The position numbers were made by a program, and so were the translations under genes. Source: a virus. Taken from it: a DNA stretch of 24,877 bases. Numbering within the stretch: the first letter of the stretch is position 1; every line of letters begins with the position of its first letter. A model generated the notes under the pieces. That model had not been told where the DNA came from, searched no databases, and saw only the letters and a program-made list of their open reading frames with translations. The stretch covers positions 1-24,877 of the IMG/VR virus record IMGVR_UViG_3300041409_000571; one strand, written 5' to 3'. Positions 1 through 6,366 of the stretch are shown here, piece after piece.

Positions 1-1351
1 TGATCCGGACCCCGCACTTCCGGGCCTTCTTCGCGATCCGGCCCATGGTGTTGTTCAGCCACTTGATCCAGGCGAGACCGGGCTCCCGCTCGCCCGCGTT
101 GCGGGCCGCCGCGATCAGGTCGGGGAACTCATCGATCACCAGGAAGAGCCAGGGCTCTTCGTCGGTGGGCAGGAATTCGTCCGCGTCTCCATCGTCGTCG
201 AGCCCGAGACGCCGTTCTCGCGCTTCGATGAAGCGGAGCACGGCCTCCAGGTTGACGGCGGCGGAGTGGAGATCGTCGGCCAGCGGCAGGGCGAGGGCCT
301 TCCGCCAGACGCCCAGCGTCGCCCCGCCGGCCATGTCGATCCCGACGATGATCGCGTCCGTCGCGCCGGCCAGCCAGCGCATCAGGTTGTGGATGAAGCC
401 GGACTTCCCGCCGCCGCTCTGCCCGTAGACGCCACAGTGGCTGATCTTCCAGTCCACCTGGGTGCCGTCCGTGTAGATCCCGATGGGGAGACGACGCCCG
501 AGACTGCGCAGTGAGTACGTGCCGGGCTCGGGAGCGGGGTGGTCCAGGTCGCCTTCGAAGGGGTTCTTCGGCAGGAAGGTGATCCAGGCTTCGTTCGCGT
601 GGTGCTCATCCTCGCGTGGGAAGATCGACTGGGGCCGCGCCTTGTAGAAGCTGGCCAGGTTCCGCTGGACCCTCATCAGCGTGTCGATCGTGACGCCCTC
701 GGGCAGGCGCACGTGGAGCAGGCCGGTCCGCCCGGACTGGTACGCCCCGAGCACCTTGGTACCGGCGATCGGCTTCAGCGAGTCCGGGCACCGGTCCCGG
801 TCCGCGATCCTGGTCCACTTCTTCGCGATGCGGTCCGCGCGGCCGGCGGTCCGGATGCGCCGGTGGTACCACCAGGCCCCGCCGAACCCGAGGACCGCGA
901 GCCGCCACCACCACAGCGTGAAGTCGGACCCACCGAGCCCGACCCGGACCGCGAGGTACACCCCGACGGCGGTCCCGAAGCCCGCCAGGTACCACCGCTC
1001 GATCGGCCGGTCCAGGACACCGGACCGGCCCCGGTCCAGTCCGGCCGGGACCAGCTTCGTCACGACCAGAGACCAGCGCTCGTTCAGGACCGGTCCGAAG
1101 TACGCCAGGGTCCCGGTACCGACCGGGATCGCCAGCGCGAACCAGCCGGTCCAGGGGGCCAGCGCGTGCCAGATGACGGCGACCAGCCACAGCAGGCCGC
1201 CGACGACCACGGGCGTGAGCGCCCGCCGCCAGCGGAAGGCCAGGCGCTTCAGGCCGCGCCCGGTCTTCCCGGCCGTCCAGATGAACAGCTTCGCGAGGAG
1301 CGCGCCCCACATGATGTCGAGCGCGCCCCCCTGCTGCTTCGTCTTACCCAT
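1..1351 (-). CDS. FtsK/SpoIIIE/TraB-type DNA translocase (3' end missing)
   Basis: The frame starts at ATG 1351-1349 and stays open to the window edge, so at least 450 residues are present and the C-terminus is missing. The N-terminal third has about four hydrophobic segments (roughly residues 45-65, 70-90, 125-145, 148-165), which suggests membrane anchoring. A Walker A motif, GQSGGGKS, lies at about residues 310-317 (nt 424-401). A Walker B motif, LFLVIDEF, ends with D407-E408 (nt 133-128). This order of membrane anchor then P-loop ATPase is that of FtsK/SpoIIIE and of the TraB/TcpA proteins that move double-stranded DNA in actinobacterial plasmids. Its start overlaps the DUF2637 stop by 8 nt, so the two are probably translationally coupled. 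Whether it serves conjugation, segregation or genome delivery cannot be told from this piece. The ATPase class is clear; the role is inferred. Confidence 0.88.
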   Translation of the reverse strand, partial: MGKTKQQGGALDIMWGALLAKLFIWTAGKTGRGLKRLAFRWRRALTPVVVGGLLWLVAVIWHALAPWTGWFALAIPVGTGTLAYFGPVLNERWSLVVTKLVPAGLDRGRSGVLDRPIERWYLAGFGTAVGVYLAVRVGLGGSDFTLWWWRLAVLGFGGAWWYHRRIRTAGRADRIAKKWTRIADRDRCPDSLKPIAGTKVLGAYQSGRTGLLHVRLPEGVTIDTLMRVQRNLASFYKARPQSIFPREDEHHANEAWITFLPKNPFEGDLDHPAPEPGTYSLRSLGRRLPIGIYTDGTQVDWKISHCGVYGQSGGGKSGFIHNLMRWLAGATDAIIVGIDMAGGATLGVWRKALALPLADDLHSAAVNLEAVLRFIEARERRLGLDDDGDADEFLPTDEEPWLFLVIDEFPDLIAAARNAGEREPGLAWIKWLNNTMGRIAKKARKCGVRI

Positions 1352-2165
1352 CGGTCTCCTCCGGTGCCTTCGCGAGACTGATCAACTTCAGGGCGCGACC
1401 CGAGCCGACGGAGTGCTCCGCCATCACGTCGCGCTTCGTCGGCCACTGGCCGTCCAGGGCCTGGTTCCGAATCCACTTCACGATCACGTCATCGGCCGGA
1501 CCGGCGGACCGGGCCTGGCGCGGGGTGGCGCTGGTCCGCCGGACCGGCATCGGGATGACGCCGTCCTGGACCTCGCGGACCGCTCGCCGCTGGACCGCCG
1601 CCCGGTCCCGCAGCAGCGGACCGACCGCCGGACCCTGGAGGCCCGCCGCCGGGTCCAGGGACCACAGCCGGACCGGAACCACGTAGGTCTGCGGACCGGT
1701 ACCGACGGACCGGACCGGGGCCGCCTGCGGGAGGGTGGACCAGATCGCGTCCCGGACCGCCGTGTCCGGACCGGACCGGTCCGACGCGGTACCGGACGCG
1801 TGCTTGTGCAGTACCGCCAGCAGCGCGGCGAGCATCCCGGGGGGGACCGCACCCAGGACCGCCGGGAGGACCGTCCCCTGGCTGATCCAGTGGTCCGCGA
1901 TGTTGCCGATCAGGGAACCGCCGATCGCGGCGAGCGCGAGCGCGCGGGCCTGCTTCCAGGCCGGGGACCGGGTCACCCACAGGTCCATGCCGAAGGCGGC
2001 GACGGCGTCCAGCGTGGCGGGGAAGAGCCAGGCGAAGTGCCCGAAGCCGGCGTACTCCGCGAGGTGCTTCAGGCTCTCGAAGGAGATCACGGCGGCGGAC
2101 GCGATCGTGATGGCGGCGAAGATCCGCAGGCGCGGACCGGGTGCGAAAACGCTGGGCAGGCGCAT
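1344..2165 (-). CDS. DUF2637-type membrane protein with C-terminal winged-helix-like tail
   Basis: This 273-residue protein has about four membrane segments in its first 130 residues: roughly 11-30, 38-58, 75-95 and 100-125, the last including LPAVLGAVPPGMLAALLAV. A Pro/Arg-rich linker of about 90 residues follows. The last 45 residues (IVKWIRNQALDGQWPTKRDV and onward) look like a small helix-turn-helix. This is the DUF2637 pattern, common in Streptomyces plasmids and integrative elements next to FtsK/TraB-like transfer proteins, where it is considered a transfer or spread-associated (SpdB-like) component. Here it lies directly upstream of, and overlaps, such a translocase. The start at 2165 has AGAGGAA about 4 nt upstream. 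The linker-coding DNA is unusually rich in GGACC/GGTCC words. Confidence 0.75.
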   Translation of the reverse strand: MRLPSVFAPGPRLRIFAAITIASAAVISFESLKHLAEYAGFGHFAWLFPATLDAVAAFGMDLWVTRSPAWKQARALALAAIGGSLIGNIADHWISQGTVLPAVLGAVPPGMLAALLAVLHKHASGTASDRSGPDTAVRDAIWSTLPQAAPVRSVGTGPQTYVVPVRLWSLDPAAGLQGPAVGPLLRDRAAVQRRAVREVQDGVIPMPVRRTSATPRQARSAGPADDVIVKWIRNQALDGQWPTKRDVMAEHSVGSGRALKLISLAKAPEETDG

Positions 2166-2177
2166 CGGTTCCTCTTC

Positions 2178-2354
2178 TCAGTGGTAGCGGGACCAGCCCC
2201 TCGGGCGTGCGGTCCAGCGGGTGGTCCGGTCCGAGATCGTGGACCAGGCCAGGGTGGCGAACAGTGCGCTGATCATCAGCCAGCCGATCCCGCCGAAGAC
2301 TCCGACGGCGAAGGCGACCAGCAGGACCAGACCGGTACCGGTGATCAGTTTCAT
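2178..2354 (-). CDS. small membrane protein, first gene of the leftward translocase operon
   Basis: This 58-residue protein begins MKLITGTGLVLLVAFAVGVF and contains two closely spaced hydrophobic stretches (about residues 5-21 and 23-40), then a short basic tail with several Arg and Trp. It lies 12 nt upstream of the DUF2637 gene and in the same direction, so it probably belongs to the same transcript. No Shine-Dalgarno precedes ATG 2354. A TATCCT -10-like element ends 7 nt before the ATG, so the mRNA is probably leaderless. Small Spd-like membrane proteins often sit beside TraB-type genes in Streptomyces plasmids. That link is by position only; I do not recognise the family. A longer in-frame reading back to 3110 was rejected because it covers two palindromic promoters and is antisense to the next gene. 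Confidence 0.65.
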   Translation of the reverse strand: MKLITGTGLVLLVAFAVGVFGGIGWLMISALFATLAWSTISDRTTRWTARPRGWSRYH

Positions 2355-2361
2355 GTGGTCC

Positions 2362-2394
2362 AGGATACGGTCCCCCCATTCTGGGGGAAGAGAC
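2362..2394 (-). promoter_or_regulatory. leftward promoter with palindromic operator (site 1)
   Basis: The palindrome CCCCCCATTCTGGGGG occupies 2372-2387. On the minus strand a TATCCT -10-like element (2367-2362) follows it, and the ATG comes 7 nt later. The -35 is poor. It differs from the other sites in that the palindrome is slightly displaced relative to the -10. It is the only site serving the leftward translocase operon and lies about 75 bp from the divergent site 2. Confidence 0.5.
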
Positions 2395-2425
2395 CTGGTG
2401 CTGAGACCACGCTGAGAATCTGCGA

Positions 2426-2453
2426 CCGGTCCGGACCGGGGTGGGACCGGTCC
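2426..2453. repeat. compound GGACCGG/CCGGTCC palindrome in the divergent promoter region
   Basis: CCGGTCCGGACCGG (2426-2439) is a perfect 14-bp palindrome, and GGACCGGTCC (2444-2453) is a perfect 10-bp palindrome. Both lie just upstream of the site 2 -35 box at 2456, between the leftward translocase operon and the rightward gene at 2532. Further copies of GGACCGGTCC occur at 1087-1096 and 1773-1782. Confidence 0.7.
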
Positions 2454-2455
2454 GC

Positions 2456-2484
2456 TTGACACCCCCCATTTTGGGGGGTAACAA
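2456..2484 (+). promoter_or_regulatory. rightward promoter with palindromic operator (site 2)
   Basis: TTGACA (2456-2461) is followed by CCCCCCATTTTGGGGGG (2462-2478), exactly a 17-bp spacer, and then TAACAA (2479-2484). The -35 is perfect for a housekeeping sigma factor. The palindrome fills the spacer completely, so a protein bound there would block RNA polymerase. Confidence 0.8.
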
Positions 2485-2531
2485 TGGTCCACGTCAAGTA
2501 CCACGGACCACCGAACCGAAGGAGCAAGGAC

Positions 2532-3038
2532 GTGGCGGAATCGGACCGCAGGCCGGGCGAGAGCGACAAGGACTATGCCCGCCGGCTGGCGGAGCTGGGC
2601 GCGGCGGCGAAGCGGAAGAGCCGGGACGAACAGCGCCAGGCCAGCCTGGACGCGCAGGCGGAGGAGGCGGAGATCCGCGAGGCCATGGGAGATGAGGTCT
2701 GGCTCCACGACGCCGTGAAGGACCTCTTCGGCATGACGCCGGACCAGCTCGACGCCCAGCTGGACAAGGCCCAGAAGTCGGGGAACTGGGACCAGCGCGA
2801 CGCCCAGATCCTCGCGGACTACGAAGCGGCGAAGAAGAAGCGCCTGCTGGAGAGCCGACAGGGCCGGAACAAGCGGGTGAAGAAGCACCTGGCGAAGAAC
2901 AAGGGCAAGATCGAGAAGGCCGCGAAGAAGGGCAAAGGGTGCGCCGTGATCGCGGTCGCCCTGCTGGGCGCTGGCGGAGGCGTGCTCTACGGCCTCTTCG
3001 AGGCTGGCCACGCGCTGGTCTCCGCGCTCGGGCACTGA
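2532..3038 (+). CDS. Lys/Glu-rich coiled-coil protein with C-terminal membrane segment
   Basis: This 168-residue protein is highly charged. Long helical, coiled-coil-like stretches run from about residue 15 to 60 and 75 to 135, the second ending in a Lys-rich block (KKHLAKNKGKIEKAAKKGKG). One hydrophobic segment follows at about 138-160, then a short tail. It looks like a tail-anchored, largely cytoplasmic helical protein; I do not recognise a family. GTG 2532 was chosen because AAGGAG lies 7 nt before it (2519-2524). The in-frame ATG at 2484 overlaps the promoter's -10 element and would precede the transcription start. The gene is a single-gene unit with promoter site 2 before it and a terminator directly after it. 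Function unknown. Confidence 0.75.
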   Translation: MAESDRRPGESDKDYARRLAELGAAAKRKSRDEQRQASLDAQAEEAEIREAMGDEVWLHDAVKDLFGMTPDQLDAQLDKAQKSGNWDQRDAQILADYEAAKKKRLLESRQGRNKRVKKHLAKNKGKIEKAAKKGKGCAVIAVALLGAGGGVLYGLFEAGHALVSALGH

Positions 3039-3043
3039 TCGAA

Positions 3044-3082
3044 GGCGGGCCGTCCGACTCCCCGGGCGGCCCGCCCCTTTTT
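3044..3082 (+). terminator. intrinsic terminator after the coiled-coil gene
   Basis: A 9-bp stem (GGCGGGCCG, 3044-3052, with CGGCCCGCC, 3067-3075) is followed by CCTTTTT. It ends the unit 6 nt after the stop codon, and the next -35 box starts 21 bp later. Confidence 0.85.
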
Positions 3083-3103
3083 CCACTGGTGACAGATTGG
3101 GTA

Positions 3104-3132
3104 TTGACACCCCCCATTTTGGGGGGCAAGAT
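3104..3132 (+). promoter_or_regulatory. promoter with palindromic operator (site 3) of the DUF932 gene
   Basis: TTGACA (3104-3109), the spacer CCCCCCATTTTGGGGGG (3110-3126) and CAAGAT (3127-3132). The spacer is again exactly 17 bp and identical to site 2. The DUF932 gene begins about 41 bp later with its own Shine-Dalgarno. Confidence 0.82.
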
Positions 3133-3173
3133 GGGTCTTACCAACCGAGCACCACCGAACACCGGAGGCCCAG

Positions 3174-4214
3174 ATGCCGCACTACTTCGACCAGGGATTC
3201 GCAGTCCGGGAGCCCAGCTGGCACGGCCTGGAGAAGCTGGTCGCCGAAGAGGACCGGCCGATGAACTGGGAGGACGCGCGCAAGGTTGCCGGACTCACCT
3301 GGGACTGGCAGGAAGAGCCGCTGTACCAGCGCATGATTTCGGTGGTCGACGGCGAGCCCGTCACCAGCTACCGCGAGGTGCCGAACCAGCGGATCGTCTC
3401 CCGCACCGACACGGGCGAGGTCGTTCACACCCAGCGCGAGACCCGCACGATCATCACGATCAAGGACATGGGCGAGATTGCCCACGCGATCACCGACCAG
3501 ACCCGCCTGCCGATCGAGACCATGGGCTCCGTCCGCGAGGGCCGCTCGATCTACGGCCTGGCCGTCCTGGGCGAGGACAGGCACATCGGCGACGACCCGA
3601 GCGCCACCCGGCCGTACCTCGGGGTCGTGTGCCACGCGGACGGCAAGGGCGGGGCGCGGGCCTACCCGACCTCGATCCGGATCGTCTGCTGGAACACCCT
3701 CTCCGCCGCCGACGCTCGCGCCGACCAGGAGAACACGGTCGCCACCTTCGCCCACCGGGGCGACTGGAAGGACCGCATCGAGGAGGCCCGGAAGGCGATC
3801 TCCGGTGCCCGCCGCGCCTTCGACAAGTGGACCCGGATCGGCGAGGAGCTTCAGAAGGTCCTGATCTCGGAGGCCCAGGCGGAGGAGTTCATCCGCGAAC
3901 TGATCCCCGCTCCGGCGAACACCGAGTTCGTGACGGAGCGCGTGATGCGCAACATCAACGGCGAGCGCGAGAAGGTCCGGGGCGCGCTGAAGTCCCGCAC
4001 CAGCGAGGGGATCGAGGGGACCGCGTACTGGCTGGTTCAGGGTGCGGCGGAGTACTTCGACCACCTGCGCAAGTTCAAGAACCGGGAGACCTACGTCGCC
4101 CGCACGCTGGTGGACGTGAACGTCGCGAAGGGCCTGGCCACGAAGTACGCGCTGGACATCGCGGGCGCGCACGACCTCTTCGGCAAGATCCAGGGGGACC
4201 TGGTCGACGCCTGA
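3174..4214 (+). CDS. DUF932 phage/plasmid-like protein (TIGR03299 type)
   Basis: This 346-residue protein opens with HYFDQGFAVREPSWHGL, the hallmark start of the DUF932/TIGR03299 phage-and-plasmid-like family. The middle carries family-like features (IYGLAVLG at about 120, then a Cys-containing RIVCWNTLSAADA near 170-182), and the C-terminal half is helical. Family members are frequent on phages and plasmids of actinobacteria and proteobacteria, and their biochemical role is not established as far as I know. Start ATG 3174 has GGAGG 5 nt upstream. It is a monocistronic unit between promoter site 3 and a strong terminator, which suggests it is expressed independently, perhaps early. The family assignment is strong; no function is claimed. 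Confidence 0.88.
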   Translation: MPHYFDQGFAVREPSWHGLEKLVAEEDRPMNWEDARKVAGLTWDWQEEPLYQRMISVVDGEPVTSYREVPNQRIVSRTDTGEVVHTQRETRTIITIKDMGEIAHAITDQTRLPIETMGSVREGRSIYGLAVLGEDRHIGDDPSATRPYLGVVCHADGKGGARAYPTSIRIVCWNTLSAADARADQENTVATFAHRGDWKDRIEEARKAISGARRAFDKWTRIGEELQKVLISEAQAEEFIRELIPAPANTEFVTERVMRNINGEREKVRGALKSRTSEGIEGTAYWLVQGAAEYFDHLRKFKNRETYVARTLVDVNVAKGLATKYALDIAGAHDLFGKIQGDLVDA

Positions 4215-4225
4215 CCACCTGAGCA

Positions 4226-4270
4226 GCGAGGCCCGAGCCTACTCCCGTGGGGCTCGGGCCTCGCCCCTTG
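4226..4270 (+). terminator. intrinsic terminator after the DUF932 gene
   Basis: A perfect 14-bp stem pairs 4226-4239 (GCGAGGCCCGAGCC) with 4251-4264 (GGCTCGGGCCTCGC). A short CCCCTTG follows, so the T-tract is weak but the stem is very strong. The next promoter's -35 starts at 4268, immediately after the stem. Confidence 0.78.
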
Positions 4271-4296
4271 TAGCCCCCTAAAACGGGGGGTAGGAT
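4268..4296 (+). promoter_or_regulatory. promoter with palindromic operator (site 4)
   Basis: TTGTAG (4268-4273), the 17-bp spacer CCCCCTAAAACGGGGGG (4274-4290) and TAGGAT (4291-4296). The arms are as in the other sites, but the centre is AAAA instead of TTTT. It drives the operon starting at 4329. Confidence 0.75.
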
Positions 4297-4328
4297 CACG
4301 ATCACACCGACACCGAGGAGGCCCCACG

Positions 4329-4754
4329 ATGGGCAAGCCGAAGCACCGAAAGCGGCCCCGCCGCCGGTGGTACCTGTGGCGGCGGATCGCCCGGTACTAC
4401 GTGAGCCGCGCGGTCGCCCGCATGAAGTCCACGGCGGACCGCGTCGCCGGTCCGAAGGTGGTCGCCCAGGCCAGCCAGGACTGGTCCGACGGCGAGTTCG
4501 TCCGGCCGGTCCTCCAGCCTCTCCGCCTGAACCGGTACGTCGCCCCGACGGACATGGAGCGCTATCGCGTCCTGCTGGGCGGCTACGACTTCGAGCTGGA
4601 GCGCCTGCCCGACCCGACGGCGGACCTCCGCGAGGACGCGTACGCCGCCGCTGCTGCCCAGTGGGGCGTCTTCGTCCACTCCCTGCCGCTCGAACTGATC
4701 GAGCCGCTGAACGACCTCGCCACCGCCGCACTCCCCGAGCCGATCACCGCCTAG
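4329..4754 (+). CDS. unknown protein with a strongly basic N-terminus
   Basis: This 141-residue protein has a first 35 residues dominated by Lys and Arg (GKPKHRKRPRRRWYLWRR), including aromatic residues. This could bind nucleic acid or lie on a membrane surface. The remainder is soluble-looking and mildly acidic, with no cysteine pattern or recognisable motif. GGAGG lies about 8 nt before ATG 4329. It is the first gene after promoter site 4, and the next gene starts 9 nt after its stop, so the two form one operon with the WhiB-like gene that follows. Family not recognised. Confidence 0.72.
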   Translation: MGKPKHRKRPRRRWYLWRRIARYYVSRAVARMKSTADRVAGPKVVAQASQDWSDGEFVRPVLQPLRLNRYVAPTDMERYRVLLGGYDFELERLPDPTADLREDAYAAAAAQWGVFVHSLPLELIEPLNDLATAALPEPITA

Positions 4755-4763
4755 GAGCCGATC

Positions 4764-5138
4764 ATGACCGAACCCACCGAACCCGAGGGCACCGAGCCCG
4801 GAATGACCGAAGGCGGCATGGAGCCGCTGGAGGCCCGGATCGAGCTGCTGAGCCACCGTGAGGGCATCGCGGACGTGATCCGCTGGGTCGACCCGGAGGA
4901 CGAAGGACCCGGCCGCCCGGCGGGCATGGAGACCTGCGAGCCCGTGGCGCTGCTCGACCTCTTCGGCCACATCCATCCGCCGCTGGAGGCCGTGGACGCG
5001 GGCCTGGCACCGGCGTGCATCCCCGCGACCGCGCCGTTCCGGTTCGACCTGGAGCTTCTGGACGAACTGATCGAGGGCCTTCAGGAGGCCCGGACGATGC
5101 TGGTCGCCCGCATCGAGCAGATCGGCCAGGACCGATGA
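4764..5138 (+). CDS. small acidic unknown protein
   Basis: This 124-residue, strongly acidic protein starts with a low-complexity repeat of Thr, Glu and Pro (TEPTEPEGTEPGMTEGG). A helical body follows, and the C-terminus (ELLDELIEGLQEARTMLVAR) looks like an amphipathic or coiled-coil helix. It might pair with the basic protein encoded just upstream, but that is only charge and position. GGAG precedes the ATG by about 7 nt. It overlaps the WhiB-like gene by the four bases ATGA, indicating translational coupling. No family recognised. Confidence 0.72.
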   Translation: MTEPTEPEGTEPGMTEGGMEPLEARIELLSHREGIADVIRWVDPEDEGPGRPAGMETCEPVALLDLFGHIHPPLEAVDAGLAPACIPATAPFRFDLELLDELIEGLQEARTMLVARIEQIGQDR

Positions 5139-5563
5139 AGCCGCACTGGGGCTCGCGCGCCGGCTCGGGCTCGATCATGAACGCGGAGGGCGTCGGCCGC
5201 GCTCGCGCGGTGCTCGCCCGGGAGATCGCCACCGGCCCGGACCTGTCCGGCGCGACGTGCGCCACGACGGACCCCGAGGTCTGGTACCCGGAGAAGGGCC
5301 GCGTCGACCAGGCGCGGCTGGCCGCGAAGCTCTGCCGGGAGTGCCCGGTCCGCCGGAAGTGCCTGGAGTACGCGCTCGACTCGGAGCCCACCCTCACGCA
5401 CTACGGGGTGTGGGGCGGCTACGCGGCGAAGAGGCTGTCCCGGATGCGGGTGCTTCGGAGGGCACTCCGCCGTTCCACTTGTCACCCCCCAAAACAGGGG
5501 GTAGGATCGGCGAAGACACCGACCCCCGAGGGAGACACCGATGAGCACCGAGAAGCCGCGTAG
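5135..5563 (+). CDS. WhiB-like iron-sulfur transcriptional regulator
   Basis: This 142-residue protein carries the WhiB signature: C42, then C67-x2-C70-x5-C76 (CRECPVRRKC), the four cysteines that ligate a [4Fe-4S] cluster in this family. A GVWGG turn follows at about residues 91-95, and then an Arg-rich tail (AAKRLSRMRVLRRALRR) as expected for DNA or sigma-factor contact. WhiB proteins are restricted to actinobacteria and their phages and modulate transcription through the primary sigma factor. Phage copies can interfere with host WhiB function, as reported for WhiB of mycobacteriophage TM4. The C-terminal extension of about 30 residues is odd: it is encoded by the DNA of promoter site 5, and the gene overlaps the next by 23 nt. 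The family is certain; the target is unknown. Confidence 0.92.
   Translation: MKPHWGSRAGSGSIMNAEGVGRARAVLAREIATGPDLSGATCATTDPEVWYPEKGRVDQARLAAKLCRECPVRRKCLEYALDSEPTLTHYGVWGGYAAKRLSRMRVLRRALRRSTCHPPKQGVGSAKTPTPEGDTDEHREAA
5479..5507 (+). promoter_or_regulatory. promoter with palindromic operator (site 5) inside the WhiB-like gene
   Basis: TTGTCA (5479-5484), the 17-bp spacer CCCCCCAAAACAGGGGG (5485-5501) and TAGGAT (5502-5507). It lies wholly within the 3' end of the WhiB-like coding region and drives the methyltransferase operon starting at 5541. A protein bound here could both block initiation and roadblock read-through from the upstream operon. Confidence 0.75.
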
Positions 5564-5777
5564 CCCGCTCGACACAGCGGCCATGCGGATCTGCCGGCTG
5601 GCCAACGCGGGCAACGACGCGGCCCGCGTGAACTTCGACCGCTACTGGGACCTGGCGCTCTCGCCGATGGCGCGCAGCATCTACCGCCAGACCGCGCTGG
5701 AGGTCTTCGGCGAACTCGCCCGCGACCCGGCGACCGACCTCCGCGAGGGCCACGACCAGCCGGGAGTGATCCGATGA
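5541..5777 (+). CDS. small unknown protein
   Basis: This 78-residue, mainly helical protein has no cysteines beyond a single CRLANAG position, no membrane segment and no recognised motif. GAGGGAG lies about 7 nt before ATG 5541. It is the first gene behind promoter site 5 and overlaps the next gene by four bases (ATGA), so it leads a tightly coupled operon of four genes ending with the DNA methyltransferase. Its 5' end overlaps the end of the WhiB-like gene. Confidence 0.7.
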   Translation: MSTEKPRSPLDTAAMRICRLANAGNDAARVNFDRYWDLALSPMARSIYRQTALEVFGELARDPATDLREGHDQPGVIR

Positions 5778-5980
5778 ACATGATCAAAAACTGGCTGAGC
5801 GGCCTGGTCCAGCAGCTCGACGACTTCGCGGAGCAGAAGATCGCGAAGCTGAGCACCTGCCCCGAGTGCGGACACGGCAGTGAGCCGACCGCGCAGGAGC
5901 GTGCCGACGCCGCCGAAGGGTGCCCGTGCACGGATGACCGGTGCGCCTGCTACGTCGAGAGCGAGAGGTTCGAGGCATGA
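5774..5980 (+). CDS. small zinc-ribbon-like protein
   Basis: This 68-residue protein has an amphipathic N-terminal helix (NMIKNWLSGLVQQLDDFAEQ) followed by CPECGHG at about residues 29-35 and a second cluster, CPCTDDRCAC, near 50-59. Five or more cysteines in CxxC/CxC spacing suggest one zinc-binding knuckle or ribbon. It is coupled by ATGA overlaps to genes on both sides. No named family recognised. It may act as a nucleic-acid or protein adaptor. Confidence 0.68.
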   Translation: MNMIKNWLSGLVQQLDDFAEQKIAKLSTCPECGHGSEPTAQERADAAEGCPCTDDRCACYVESERFEA

Positions 5981-6366
5981 CCCGCGAATACGGCTGGCAG
6001 CTCACGCGCGAGCACGTGTGCCAGAAGCCCTACCTGTGGTTCGCGAAGGCGGGCCAGCAGTGGCGCTGTCCCCGCAAGCTCCCCACCGGTGACCGGTGCG
6101 GGAAGACGTGGGAGGTCATCGTCGACCCGGACCACGGGAACCCGAAGAAGCTCGCCTGGCGCGAGGTCGCGGAGCCCGAGCCGTCCGGCGGCCTGGAGCG
6201 CTTCATCCGGGTGGGCGACTCCGAGCTGATGTACTGGGTCGTCGACACGCTGGCCAACCAGGCGAGCGCGGACCCGAAGCGGGTCGAGAAGGGCGCGGAG
6301 CTGTTCCCGGTGCGCCAGGTCCTCCAGGCCGTCCGGGACCACTTCGAGATCGGCAAGCTCCAGTGA
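5977..6366 (+). CDS. unknown protein with putative zinc-binding N-terminal region
   Basis: This 129-residue protein has Cys11 (HVCQKPYLWF), and the stretch WRCPRKLPTGDRCGKTW holds two more cysteines, which could form a Cys/His zinc site within the first 45 residues. The C-terminal half is helical (ELMYWVVDTLANQASADPKR and onward). The start at 5977 was chosen for the ATGA overlap with the previous stop; an in-frame ATG at 5941 would overlap the previous gene by 40 nt. Its own stop overlaps the GTG of the methyltransferase, so the two may work together, for example in targeting or inhibition. Family not recognised. Confidence 0.7.
   Translation: MTREYGWQLTREHVCQKPYLWFAKAGQQWRCPRKLPTGDRCGKTWEVIVDPDHGNPKKLAWREVAEPEPSGGLERFIRVGDSELMYWVVDTLANQASADPKRVEKGAELFPVRQVLQAVRDHFEIGKLQ

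Noticed and set aside
681-2459. A 592-codon plus-strand frame over the translocase and DUF2637 genes
   Set aside because: The product is Arg/Gly/Pro-rich with no fold-like pattern. The minus strand carries Walker motifs and membrane segments, and this frame runs through the site 1 promoter.
2484-2531. ATG 2484 as the start of the coiled-coil protein
   Set aside because: It lies in the -10 element of its own promoter. GTG 2532 has a proper AAGGAG at 7 nt.
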